64,000 nt of DNA from Aestuariibaculum marinum (GTDB lineage: Bacteria > Bacteroidota > Bacteroidia > Flavobacteriales > Flavobacteriaceae). The notes beneath the pieces are model-generated. The model made no database searches, had not been told where the DNA came from, and saw only the letters and a program-made list of their open reading frames with translations. This document shows, piece after piece, positions 5,270 to 13,701 of the stretch. Numbering within the stretch: position 1 is the first letter of the stretch; every line of letters starts with the position of its first letter. The stretch spans positions 584,653 to 648,652 of the forward strand of contig NZ_JACVXD010000002.1 in NCBI RefSeq assembly GCF_014596975.1. Reading direction: 5' to 3'. A program made the position numbers and the translations under genes.

Positions 5270-7102
5270 TTGAAAATTATAATTAAAATACTTCTAGTTT
5301 TTAGTTGTCTAATATCTTATTCTCAAGATAAGAGTAATTTGTACTTAATAGATTCAATAAGAGAAAGTGTTTCTAATTTTAAAATTAAGGATTCAACTTT
5401 AATTGCCAATGCCCATTTTAATATAGGTGAATTATTTAGGTATAGCCATAAAGGAGATAGTGCCTACTACCATTACCATCAGGCACAAAAAATTTTTAAA
5501 ATTCAGAATGAAGATTATAAATTGGCAAAAACGTTATACGGTCTTGCTGTTATATTGAAAAATGAAAAGGATTTAACTGCTAGTGAGTTGGTTTCGATTC
5601 AGGCGATTTCAATATTAGAAGATTTAAAGCAAACAAATGAGGTAAGGGAGACTAAAGCCTTTTTGTTTAATAATTTAGGTTTGGTTTTTAGTGAATTGGA
5701 ACAATATAAAGAATCAATAGAATATTCAAAACAAGCAATAAGTTTAAAGGAAACCCTAAAAGGAGATTATAGTTTAAGTATTTATAATTCAAAGAATAAT
5801 TTAGCTCGCTCTTATAAGATGGCTGGGCAATATGAATTAGCTCTTCAGTATTACACCGAATTATTAGAGGATAGGGAACTAATTAAAACTAAACCAGATA
5901 CCTATGCATTAATATTAGACAATTATGCACATACCTTGTATTTGTCTAAACAATTCAATGAGCTTCCAGATCTCTATTTTAAGGCATTGCATATTGCAGA
6001 CAGTGTTAACCCCAAAGGGTATAATTCGATACTCATTAATCAACATTTAGCAGAATTTTATAAGGATAAAAAGAATATAGATTTGGCTAAATATTACGCA
6101 ACTGAAGCTAAAAATATTTCCGCACAATATCATAATGATCAATTGTTAAGTTCGTTGCTATTACTTTCTGAAATTGAAACTGGTGATAAGGCAGTTAATT
6201 ACTTGCATTCTTATATTAAGCTAAGTGATAGTTTACAAAAAAACGAGAGAGAATTAAGAAATAAATTTGCCAGAATACAATATGAAACCGAACAAATAGA
6301 GCGCGAAAATGTGCAAATTGCTAAAGAGCGCATGTGGCTGTTTGTGATTTCAGTAAGTTTAATAATTACTTCATTTTTGTTGTATTTGGTAATCACACAG
6401 CGTAATAAAAACAGACAATTACAATTAATTCAGAAGCAGCAGGAAGCTAATGAAGAGATTTATAACCTGATGCTTTCCCAAAATGAAAAAATAGAAGAAG
6501 CACGAGCTTTAGAGAAGAAGCGAATTTCTCAAGAATTACATGATGGCGTTTTGGGACGTTTGTTTGGTACACGATTAAGTCTGGATAGCTTAAATTTTAA
6601 TAATACGCCAGAAGCTGTTCAAACCCGAAGTCAATATATCGATGAGTTGAAAAATATCGAGCAGGATATACGTAAAGTGTCTCACGAATTAAACACCGAT
6701 TTTGTCTCAGGTGCTGGTTTTATAGATATTATAAAAACGTTTGTAGAAACGCAAACCATTATATATAAACTGGATTATAAGTTAGATCACGATAGTGTGA
6801 TTAACTGGGATGAATTACCAAATAAAACAAAAATTCATATTTATAGAATTGTTCAGGAGTCGCTTCATAATATCCATAAGCATGCCAATGCCACCCGGGT
6901 TGATATTAGTTTTACTTTAAAAAATAATGTAATTTGCCTAACCATAGAAGATGATGGTTCAGGTTTCGATAACACCAAATCTAAAGCTGGTATTGGATTG
7001 AAAAACATTAAATCCAGAATTAATGATATTAACGGAACCCTAGAATTTAAATCAGAAATAAATAAAGGAACACAACTTATTATTGAAGCCCCAATAACCT
7101 AA
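5270..7102 (+). CDS. TPR-containing sensor histidine kinase (HisKA_3 type)
   Basis: This 610-aa protein has a signal peptide (residues 1-19) and a TPR-rich region of about 300 residues that should lie in the periplasm. One membrane segment follows (about 355-375), then a coiled linker, a HisKA_3 dimerisation domain with phospho-acceptor His424 in ISQELHDGVLG, and a HATPase domain with N box QESLHNIHKHAN and G box EDDGSGF. It autophosphorylates and should pass phosphate to the regulator 8 nt downstream. The start codon is TTG at 5270: no in-frame ATG precedes the signal peptide and an in-frame TAG lies at 5252. The signal sensed by the TPR domain is unknown. Confidence 0.9.
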   Translation: MKIIIKILLVFSCLISYSQDKSNLYLIDSIRESVSNFKIKDSTLIANAHFNIGELFRYSHKGDSAYYHYHQAQKIFKIQNEDYKLAKTLYGLAVILKNEKDLTASELVSIQAISILEDLKQTNEVRETKAFLFNNLGLVFSELEQYKESIEYSKQAISLKETLKGDYSLSIYNSKNNLARSYKMAGQYELALQYYTELLEDRELIKTKPDTYALILDNYAHTLYLSKQFNELPDLYFKALHIADSVNPKGYNSILINQHLAEFYKDKKNIDLAKYYATEAKNISAQYHNDQLLSSLLLLSEIETGDKAVNYLHSYIKLSDSLQKNERELRNKFARIQYETEQIERENVQIAKERMWLFVISVSLIITSFLLYLVITQRNKNRQLQLIQKQQEANEEIYNLMLSQNEKIEEARALEKKRISQELHDGVLGRLFGTRLSLDSLNFNNTPEAVQTRSQYIDELKNIEQDIRKVSHELNTDFVSGAGFIDIIKTFVETQTIIYKLDYKLDHDSVINWDELPNKTKIHIYRIVQESLHNIHKHANATRVDISFTLKNNVICLTIEDDGSGFDNTKSKAGIGLKNIKSRINDINGTLEFKSEINKGTQLIIEAPIT

Positions 7103-7110
7103 ATTTAAAA

Positions 7111-7788
7111 ATGAATACCGAAAAGATAAGAATATTAATGATTGACGATCACCCGATGATTATTGAAGGGTATCAAAATACCATTCTTTTTACGAAAAAA
7201 GAGCATCAGGAGTTGAGCATTGATATTGCAAATAACTGTGACGAAGCCGTAAACTTGATGGATAAATCTATTCAGCAGGACAATCCATATAATCTGTTGT
7301 TCGTAGATATTAGTTTACCGCCATCGTCTGACGGGAAAATGACCAGCGGTGAAGATTTGGCGACTTATGCTCGTGAAGTATTGCCTAAAGCAAAAATTAT
7401 TATCCTTACCATGTTTAACGAATCATTTCGAATTCATAACATTATAAAAACTATTAATCCAGAAGGATTTTTAATAAAGAGTGATTTAACGTCTAGCGAG
7501 TTAGCCAGTGCTTTTCAGGCAGTACTTTATAATCCGCCGTTTTATAGTGGAACCGTAAACAGTTATATTAGAAAAGTAGATTCCAGCGATATTGTTATCG
7601 ATGAGAAAAACCGAAAAATTCTTCATCTTTTATCCCAAGGTGTAAAAACTAAAAATTTGGCACCACATTTAGATATTTCGTTAAGTGCTGTAGAAAAACG
7701 AAAAAAGCAGCTTCGTGAAATCTTCGATGTACAGGATGGGCAGGATGAAACACTCATAGAAGAAGCGCGTAAAAGAGGTTTTGTGTAA
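7111..7788 (+). CDS. NarL/LuxR-type response regulator
   Basis: The 225-aa protein has a receiver domain with the acidic pair Asp12-Asp13, phospho-acceptor Asp66 (FVDISLP), a conserved Thr/Lys switch (LTMF ... LIKSD), and a C-terminal winged or LuxR-like helix-turn-helix around residues 165-205 (LAPHLDISLSAVEKRKKQL). It follows the kinase by 8 nt and is surely co-transcribed. It is the natural partner of the TPR kinase and would act as a DNA-binding activator or repressor. A perfect 15-bp palindrome 114 bp downstream, in front of a candidate sRNA, is a plausible target. Confidence 0.9.
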   Translation: MNTEKIRILMIDDHPMIIEGYQNTILFTKKEHQELSIDIANNCDEAVNLMDKSIQQDNPYNLLFVDISLPPSSDGKMTSGEDLATYAREVLPKAKIIILTMFNESFRIHNIIKTINPEGFLIKSDLTSSELASAFQAVLYNPPFYSGTVNSYIRKVDSSDIVIDEKNRKILHLLSQGVKTKNLAPHLDISLSAVEKRKKQLREIFDVQDGQDETLIEEARKRGFV

Positions 7789-7901
7789 GAAAAGGATTTT
7801 ATTTTGTATTAACATATGTTAAAATTCGATTAAAATCATTTTTTTTAAATCTTCCGAAAACCTTATTAATAAACAGTTTACTGAATTCTCGATTTGTTAA
7901 G

Positions 7902-7946
7902 TGCGGGTTTCCCGCAGCTACAAATAAAAAGTAATACTTAAGTTTG
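7902..7946 (+). promoter_or_regulatory. promoter with perfect 15-bp palindrome for a candidate sRNA
   Basis: TGCGGG-TTT-CCCGCA (7902-7916) is a perfect palindrome in an otherwise AT-rich region. Its centre lies 30 nt before the -7 box TAAGTTTG (7939-7946), placing it near -41 relative to the predicted start. This is the same activator-type geometry as the GACA palindromes, but with a different sequence and hence a different regulator. Confidence 0.6.
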
Positions 7947-7949
7947 TAG

Positions 7950-8050
7950 CATCAACACTTCAAAAAATTAATTAATCCCTCAATTTTTTTGTTGATAATA
8001 GCAATTTACAGGCCCTATGGAGGTGAGAGACCCATAGGGCTTCTTCTTTT
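7950..8050 (+). ncRNA. candidate structured small RNA downstream of the two-component system
   Basis: A unit of about 100 nt runs from a TAnnTTTG promoter to a strong hairpin. A 5' stem pairs ATCAAC (7951-7956) with GTTGAT near 7991-7996, extended by AAAAAATT/AATTTTTT and closing a loop that presents AATCCCTC. After a single-stranded linker the terminator stem GCCCTATGG (8012-8020) / CCATAGGGC (8032-8040) is followed by a pyrimidine-rich tail. The terminator loop contains GGAGG, which could pair with CCTC of the first loop. No ORF of note is present. It does not share the core of the family at 0.2-2.6 kb. Confidence 0.55.
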
Positions 8051-8076
8051 AATATATTTTGCCTATTTAAATTTGT

Positions 8077-8138
8077 AACTAAAAAATTAGTTTAAACTAA
8101 AATTTTAGTTATATTTGTTTTGAACTAAGTTTTTAGTT
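8077..8138. promoter_or_regulatory. three BlaI-type operators over the blaI-blaR1-like promoter
   Basis: Three 16-bp palindromes of the form AACTAA-N4-TTAGTT lie at 8077-8092, 8095-8110 and 8123-8138. The second overlaps the -7 box TATATTTG (8110-8117) and the third lies over the predicted start of transcription. This is the arrangement expected for autorepression by the BlaI-like dimer encoded immediately downstream. Confidence 0.8.
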
Positions 8139-8172
8139 TGAAAAATAAACGTAACTCATAAATCCTTTTAAA

Positions 8173-8538
8173 ATGAAACAATTAACAAAAGCCGAAGAGG
8201 ACATTATGCAAATTCTATGGCAATTGGAAAAAGCAAATGTTAAAGCCATAATAAAGGAATTACCGGAGCCTAAACCGGCATATAATACGGTGTCGACTAT
8301 TGTTAGAATTTTAGAAAATAAAGGGTTTGTAGATTACGAAAAGGAAGGAAAGGGGCATATTTATTTCCCGATAATCGCTAAAAACGAATATAGTAACCAA
8401 TCTATTAATAAGCTGGTTGATGGGTATTTTCAGGGCTCGTTTAAAAATATGGTGTCCTTTTTTATGAAGAAAAATGATATCAGCCTGAATGAGTTAGAAT
8501 CGGTTTTAAAAGATATTAATAAAAACGAAGAGTTATGA
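8173..8538 (+). CDS. BlaI/MecI-family winged-helix repressor
   Basis: The 121-aa protein has the typical start of the penicillinase-repressor family (LTKAEEDIMQILWQL) and the recognition segment PAYNTVSTIVRILENKGFV, followed by a short dimerisation tail. It should bind the three AACTAA/TTAGTT operators in front of its own gene and be released when the membrane peptidase encoded next to it is triggered. The stop overlaps the start of the peptidase gene by four bases (ATGA), showing translational coupling. In Bacteroidota such pairs are common and mostly not tied to beta-lactamase. No beta-lactamase gene is present here. Confidence 0.92.
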   Translation: MKQLTKAEEDIMQILWQLEKANVKAIIKELPEPKPAYNTVSTIVRILENKGFVDYEKEGKGHIYFPIIAKNEYSNQSINKLVDGYFQGSFKNMVSFFMKKNDISLNELESVLKDINKNEEL

Positions 8539-10271
8539 TACACTACATTATACAAACCATAGCTTTTCAGTTGTTCTTTTTATTGATTTACGACCTCTTT
8601 TTAAAACGAGAAACCTTTTTTAACTGGAACCGGCTGTATTTAATAGGCACTATGCTTTTGTCTATACTATTGCCCTTTATACAAATAGAGTCATTTAAAG
8701 AAGTCATTCCTCCAGAGTATGTTATTCAGTTGCCTGCAGTAATTGTAGGAGATGTATCTCAAGGTGTTTCTGAAGGCGTAAATCAGGTTAATGCAGAGTC
8801 TGTTTCAAGTCCTATGTCGTATGTGTATCTGTTGTTTTATATCGGTTTTGCCATAGCCATATTTATGTTTGGTTTTAAGCTGTTCAAAGTCCTGAAGTTA
8901 ATTGTTAACAACCCGAAAACCAGTTCAAACAAATTAGTTATTGTGAAACTGTTAAATAGCGATTCGGCATTTTCATTTTTTAAATATGTGTTTTTAGGTG
9001 AGTTTTTAAAAGACGACGAAAAAGCACTCATTTTAAGTCATGAAGAGGTTCACGTAAAGCAATACCACAGTTTAGATTTGTTGTTTTTCGAAGTGCTTCG
9101 TGTGGTATTCTGGTTTAATCCGTTCGTATATATGTATCAAAGCCGAATCACTGAATTACATGAGTATCTGGCCGATGCCGAAGCTGTAAAAAATCAAAGT
9201 AAACATTACTATTATCAAAATTTATTAGCTCAGGTGTTTCAAACCAAAAGCATATCATTCATCAATCCATTTTTTAATCAATCATTAATCAAAAAACGAA
9301 TTATTATGTTACAAAAAACGAAATCAAGACACATCAAACTCTTAAAGTATGCATTTTTAATTCCGGCCGTTAATGCCATGTTAGTGTATACGTCTTGTGA
9401 GGTTCAAAAATTAGCTTCAGACGAAAATTTAGATTTATCGCAATACACTTATACTTTTCATATTAATGGTGGAAATTTAGAAGAGGATTTGGCTGCACAA
9501 AGAAGACATGATAAATTTATAAAAGCAAACAGAGATAAATATGTTAGTTGGGGTGAATTAGATGCCACTAATCTGAATGCTACATTTACAGTGCATTCAA
9601 TAGACGAACAAGTACCTGATGACTATGAAAAAACATCAAAGGTAGATAGCGATGGGATTGCTTATTTTTATTATACTAATTTTTTTGGTAAAAACAAACC
9701 ATTGGCAAAGGCTAAGGATGATAGTGTATTGAGATTAACTGTTAAAGATTTAAAAAATCTTACAGAAGAAGAAAAGGAACAGAGAGCTAGAATGACAAAA
9801 TTATTATATAGTGAAGAAAAATATAAAAAGCTTGTGATTACAGACGGACAGGTGTCATTAGAATTTACAGATAATTTAGAAAGAAATTCTCAAAATGAGC
9901 TTATTGAAGTGCCGTTCGGAGTTGTTGATGAAGTTCCTTTATTTCCAGGGTGTGAATCTTTAGGAACTAATGAAGAACGTAAAGATTGTATGTCTTATGC
10001 TATAACAAAATTTGTAGGACAGAATTTTAATACCGATTTAGCAAACAGTTTTGGGTTAGAGGGAAAACAACGCATTAATGTTATATTTAAAATAAATGAA
10101 GAGGGAAATGTTGTAGATGTAAGAGCAAGAGCGCCGCATCCAGGTTTAGAAGAAGAGGCTAAACGAGTAGTTGAATTATTGCCAAAAATGCAACCTGGTA
10201 AACAAAAAGGGCATACGGTAACCGTACCTTATTCTTTACCCATTATATTTCAAGTAGAAGATAAAGAATAG
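8535..10271 (+). CDS. BlaR1-like M56 membrane peptidase fused to a TonB-type C-terminal domain
   Basis: The 578-aa protein has membrane helices near residues 1-20, 33-52 and 95-115, and a zinc-peptidase motif HEEVH at 169-173 with a downstream helix carrying ELHEYLADAEA. A further membrane segment lies near 275, followed by a periplasmic region of about 300 residues. The last 110 residues (from DEVPLFPGC) resemble the TonB C-terminal fold, ending in VPYSLPIIFQVE. The M56 domain would cleave the BlaI-like partner or activate its removal. The TonB-like part replaces the penicillin-binding sensor of classical BlaR1. It is translationally coupled to the repressor and ended by a strong terminator. 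Confidence 0.88.
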   Translation: MIHYIIQTIAFQLFFLLIYDLFLKRETFFNWNRLYLIGTMLLSILLPFIQIESFKEVIPPEYVIQLPAVIVGDVSQGVSEGVNQVNAESVSSPMSYVYLLFYIGFAIAIFMFGFKLFKVLKLIVNNPKTSSNKLVIVKLLNSDSAFSFFKYVFLGEFLKDDEKALILSHEEVHVKQYHSLDLLFFEVLRVVFWFNPFVYMYQSRITELHEYLADAEAVKNQSKHYYYQNLLAQVFQTKSISFINPFFNQSLIKKRIIMLQKTKSRHIKLLKYAFLIPAVNAMLVYTSCEVQKLASDENLDLSQYTYTFHINGGNLEEDLAAQRRHDKFIKANRDKYVSWGELDATNLNATFTVHSIDEQVPDDYEKTSKVDSDGIAYFYYTNFFGKNKPLAKAKDDSVLRLTVKDLKNLTEEEKEQRARMTKLLYSEEKYKKLVITDGQVSLEFTDNLERNSQNELIEVPFGVVDEVPLFPGCESLGTNEERKDCMSYAITKFVGQNFNTDLANSFGLEGKQRINVIFKINEEGNVVDVRARAPHPGLEEEAKRVVELLPKMQPGKQKGHTVTVPYSLPIIFQVEDKE

Positions 10272-10292
10272 CTATGCCATAAATTAGATTGG

Positions 10293-10320
10293 AAACCGAA
10301 GTGAAAACTTCGGTTTTTTT
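10293..10320 (+). terminator. intrinsic terminator of the blaI-blaR1-like operon
   Basis: AAACCGAAGT / ACTTCGGTTT with a 4-nt loop and a run of T. Confidence 0.85.
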
Positions 10321-10465
10321 AGTTTTAAGTGCTTAAAAACCAAAAAAATTGTACATTTCAGTTTTAATAAAATCCTCGATGAAATGCACGAGGTGCTAAA
10401 AAGAGCAAAAATTTGATTTCGAAAAAAGTTTCGGAACATTAAATCTCGATAATCGAGTAAAATCT

Positions 10466-10942
10466 ATGAGGCTAATTAGTGTTTTTTTAATTTTTTCATT
10501 GGTCGCATCCTGCGACTATTTTAATGTAAAAAAAACGTCTTCTGAGGCTATTTTAAAAGAGGAATTAAAAACCTTTAACTGGAAGGATGTCGATGAATAT
10601 CCGTCGTTTTCGGTATGCGATTCCTTAGTGTCTAATAGCGAAAAGCAAGCGTGTTTTTCAGAGGTTTTAACGTCTCATATTTTAGGGTTTTTACAACAGG
10701 AAATGATTATTGTTACTAAAGATGTTAATGATACCATTAACCTACAATTTAAACTGTCTGAACGAGGTGTGTTAACTTTAGTTAATGCTAAAATTGATAG
10801 TCTAACAATAGCTGAAATCCCGAATTTACAAGAATTAATTACGCAAAGTTTAGACTCATTACCAAAAATATTTCCTGCAAGTAAACACGGGCAACAGGTA
10901 AAAACTGCTTTCAATCTGCCTATTGTTATAAACGTAGAGTAA
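10466..10942 (+). CDS. lipoprotein with TonB-C-terminal-like domain
   Basis: The 158-aa product has a lipobox SLVASC with Cys16. The remainder aligns well with the C-terminal domain of the preceding M56 protein: DEYPSFSVCDSL versus DEVPLFPGCESL, two Cys spaced alike, and the endings AFNLPIVINVE versus PYSLPIIFQVE. It therefore looks like a stand-alone paralogue of that domain, placed in an envelope membrane. Its function is unknown, and position and homology suggest a partner or competitor in the same signalling system. It converges with the next gene with only one base between the stop codons. Confidence 0.7.
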   Translation: MRLISVFLIFSLVASCDYFNVKKTSSEAILKEELKTFNWKDVDEYPSFSVCDSLVSNSEKQACFSEVLTSHILGFLQQEMIIVTKDVNDTINLQFKLSERGVLTLVNAKIDSLTIAEIPNLQELITQSLDSLPKIFPASKHGQQVKTAFNLPIVINVE

Positions 10943-10943
10943 T

Positions 10944-12068
10944 TTACGTTTTAAATGTGCGTCCTTTCCATTGGTAGGTTGAAACCATTGACGCCAATGC
11001 TACATAAACGCAAAAAAACGGATAAACTATAAATCCGAATACGTAAAACTTCATCACTTCTCTTTGATTAAAAAACTGAGCGGTTTTATTAATTAAGTAC
11101 AAATCGATACTGAATTTAATCATGAGTAAATAGACTAATGTTTGAGAAGTCATTGTTCCCATAAGTGTAAAGGAATAAGCTAATACAATAAACAGGTTGG
11201 TGAGTAGTACAATGCTTCCGGTGAGTTTGCCAAACCAGTTATTATACCGACTTGTTTTTGCTGCCCAGCGAATACGTTGCGAGATTAAGCTTTTCCATGA
11301 GGGTTGCGCATTGGTGTTAATAACGATGGTTTTACTTTTTAAATATGCAACGCTTTTTGCGTTATGCTTTACGGTTTTTTCCAGAAAAAAAATGTCATCA
11401 CCACTGGCAGTTTGGTTGTTGCCTTCAAAACCATTCAAGGCTTTAAATAATGTTTTTTTGTAGGCAAAGTTCGCGCCGTTGCACAAAAACGGTTTGTTTA
11501 TACCAAATCCGCCAATAGTAGCCCCTTGTAAACTCAAAATATCTAAAATTTGAAAGGTGTTTAAAAAGTTATTTTGAGAAATATATTTTACGGGAGCCAC
11601 AATACATTCCACTTTGTTTTCCTGAATAAAGGCATCAAAAGTGTTTAGCCATAATTGTGGTAAAATGCAGTCGGCATCGGTGGTAATAATCCATTCGTTA
11701 TTAGCTTTAGTAATGGCGGTAGAAATAGCATCCTTTTTAGGAGATGGACTCATCCTGTTATTATTGAGAAGTGTTACAGGAAGAGACGATGATGTTATAA
11801 AATTATTGATAATGTCCACGGAATCGTCTTCAGAGTCATCATTAACTAAAAGTACTTCAAATAAGTTGGAAGGATATTGTAATTGTTTAATAGAATCCAA
11901 TAATTGAGGTAGATTTTCAGCTTCATTTCTAAAGGGAATAATTATTGAAAATGTTGTTTTGTGAGCCGTAGTTTGATTTTTAAAAGTCGGTACTTTATGA
12001 AACCCATAGGCGAAGCTTCCTATTAACGCAACATAACTTAAAATAATAAAAAAGGAAATTATAGTCAT
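10944..12068 (-). CDS. family 2 glycosyltransferase, membrane-anchored
   Basis: The 374-aa protein has an N-terminal membrane segment and then a GT-A core with SIIIPFRNEAENLPQLLDSI, the nucleotide-binding LLVNDDSEDDS, the DxD-like TTDADC, and the acceptor-site pattern SGDDIFFLEK followed by QRIRWAAK, which corresponds to the QxxRW motif. Two or more membrane helices close the C terminus. It should transfer a sugar from a nucleotide donor to a lipid or surface glycan; the exact product cannot be told. It overlaps the upstream membrane protein gene by four bases, so the two probably work together. Confidence 0.88.
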   Translation of the reverse strand: MTIISFFIILSYVALIGSFAYGFHKVPTFKNQTTAHKTTFSIIIPFRNEAENLPQLLDSIKQLQYPSNLFEVLLVNDDSEDDSVDIINNFITSSSLPVTLLNNNRMSPSPKKDAISTAITKANNEWIITTDADCILPQLWLNTFDAFIQENKVECIVAPVKYISQNNFLNTFQILDILSLQGATIGGFGINKPFLCNGANFAYKKTLFKALNGFEGNNQTASGDDIFFLEKTVKHNAKSVAYLKSKTIVINTNAQPSWKSLISQRIRWAAKTSRYNNWFGKLTGSIVLLTNLFIVLAYSFTLMGTMTSQTLVYLLMIKFSIDLYLINKTAQFFNQREVMKFYVFGFIVYPFFCVYVALASMVSTYQWKGRTFKT

Positions 12069-13036
12069 TTCGATATTTGGGGTTTAGGCCATTTAAAAGT
12101 AAGTACAAAGTAACTTCCAATAAGGCTTGGTAAAGCAAAGTTAAATATCCACATGATGGTTGTGATTTGAATTATAGTAATGGCTTCAATATTTAGAAAT
12201 GAAAATAAATAAACTCCAATACTTCCTTTAATAGCAAAATCGAAAATAGCTATGGAAGGTATTACGGATGCTAATAAATACATGGTTGAAATAATTATCA
12301 TAGCGTTCAAGTAAACGATGTCAACCCCGAAAATATTCAATAAATAGTAAAACTGAAATGAAAAGAAGAGGTAGCGAATAATGGAAAAATTCAATCCAAG
12401 GATAACTAGTTTTTTTGGATAGGTTTTTATGAAGTGTAACAGTTTACTAAACCGACCAGTGCTTTGTTTTAATCGAATTTTAGACAGTGCAAAGTAAGCT
12501 AATACAATAAAACCAATACAAAGGACACCTCCTAAAATAAGTTTGGTATAGTTAAGGTGTGTTGAGTAAATCGAGATGAAATATAGTAGCCCAATGCTTC
12601 CAAAAATAATACTAACACTAAGTTGTAGCAGGTGGTGCAAGCCGTTAATAGATACAATATGTTTTATCTGAGTTTTATTGTAGAATAGTGCTTTTGCTCC
12701 ATATTCACCAATTCGATTTGGAGTGAACAATGAAACCGTTAAGCTGCCCAAACTTTGTTCGGTGGCTTCAAAAAAGCTAATTTGTTTTAATGGTTTTACA
12801 AGGGTTTGCCATTTTAAAATTTCAAAACACCAGTTACCAGTTGATAATAAAATTAGGAACACGAGGTGGGCTAAAGTAAATGCATCATTTTTTGATGCTA
12901 ACTCTAAAAACATTGAAAATTGCAAATCATTGTTTGCACTCAGCTTGAAGTAGATAAAATAAAATGCAGCAATTACCAGGCTTAATTTAATAAGCACAAA
13001 AAAGATTTGTTTAGTTTTGTGTGGCAACACGTACAT
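12065..13036 (-). CDS. flippase-like integral membrane protein (LPG synthase TM / UPF0104 family)
   Basis: The 323-aa protein has about eight hydrophobic segments and the family signatures TPNRIGEYGAKALFY and ASVIPSIAIFDFAIKG. Members resemble the membrane part of lysylphosphatidylglycerol synthase without the catalytic domain, and many sit next to glycosyltransferases and are thought to move lipid-linked intermediates. I start at the ATG at 13036. A TTG three codons upstream is possible. The downstream glycosyltransferase start overlaps its stop (ATGA), which supports a two-gene unit for a surface glycolipid. Confidence 0.8.
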   Translation of the reverse strand: MYVLPHKTKQIFFVLIKLSLVIAAFYFIYFKLSANNDLQFSMFLELASKNDAFTLAHLVFLILLSTGNWCFEILKWQTLVKPLKQISFFEATEQSLGSLTVSLFTPNRIGEYGAKALFYNKTQIKHIVSINGLHHLLQLSVSIIFGSIGLLYFISIYSTHLNYTKLILGGVLCIGFIVLAYFALSKIRLKQSTGRFSKLLHFIKTYPKKLVILGLNFSIIRYLFFSFQFYYLLNIFGVDIVYLNAMIIISTMYLLASVIPSIAIFDFAIKGSIGVYLFSFLNIEAITIIQITTIMWIFNFALPSLIGSYFVLTFKWPKPQISK

Positions 13037-13064
13037 ATGTTGCAAATTAAATCAATAATCGCGT

Positions 13065-13700
13065 ATGATTTCATTTTTAAGCCGTAATAAGCGCTTATCT
13101 TCTTTATTTATTTTTCTTTTTTGTATGGTTTCAGGCTTTGCGCAAAACGATACAAGCACCATAAAAGCGCAGATGGCTTTGGGAGTTAATAGTCCGTCGA
13201 TCGATGGTTTTGTGTCTGGTTTCGAAGGGCAGTCGTTAAACTTTCCGACCGTAAATATTGGAGTGCAATACATGTTTAACCCCAATTTAGGCGCTAAGTT
13301 GGATTATGGGTTTAGCCGAATGATTAACGATAGTAATGCGCAGGAATTTAAATTGAATTATTCACGTATAAATCTGCAAGGCGTTTATAATCTGTCTAAT
13401 ATTATTTTTATCTCCAACAGAACCGGAATGTTTGTGCATGCCGGGCCGGGTTTTTCGATGGTGAAGCCATTAAATAATTACGGAGAAAATAAAATATCAT
13501 ACCTAAATGCGATGGCCGGTTTGGAGTTTCATTACGGACTTTCAGATACCATGTCGTTGTATTTTGATGCCTCTTATATTCATGGGTTTGCAAAGGAATT
13601 TAATCCGGTAGCAGATGGTTACGGATCTTTTAACGGAAATGTGTTAACATTTACTGTGGGACTTTCGTTATCTTTAAGTGGTTGCTATTACTGTAATTAA
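13065..13700 (+). CDS. outer-membrane beta-barrel protein, OmpA/porin-like fold
   Basis: The 211-aa protein has a signal peptide cut after GFAQ (about residue 27) and amphipathic alternating strands throughout, with repeated patterns such as NIGVQYMFNPNLGAKLDYGF and LNAMAGLEFHYGLSDTMSLY. This is the usual form of an eight-stranded outer-membrane barrel of Flavobacteriia. The strain-specific function is unknown. It starts only 28 bp from the divergent membrane protein gene, so the two share a compact promoter region. It ends one base before the start of ruvC, so it could be co-transcribed with it. Confidence 0.75.
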   Translation: MISFLSRNKRLSSLFIFLFCMVSGFAQNDTSTIKAQMALGVNSPSIDGFVSGFEGQSLNFPTVNIGVQYMFNPNLGAKLDYGFSRMINDSNAQEFKLNYSRINLQGVYNLSNIIFISNRTGMFVHAGPGFSMVKPLNNYGENKISYLNAMAGLEFHYGLSDTMSLYFDASYIHGFAKEFNPVADGYGSFNGNVLTFTVGLSLSLSGCYYCN

Positions 13701-13701
13701 T

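Noticed and set aside
8173-10271. Beta-lactam resistance locus
   Set aside because: BlaI/BlaR1 homologues are present but there is no penicillin-binding sensor domain and no beta-lactamase gene.
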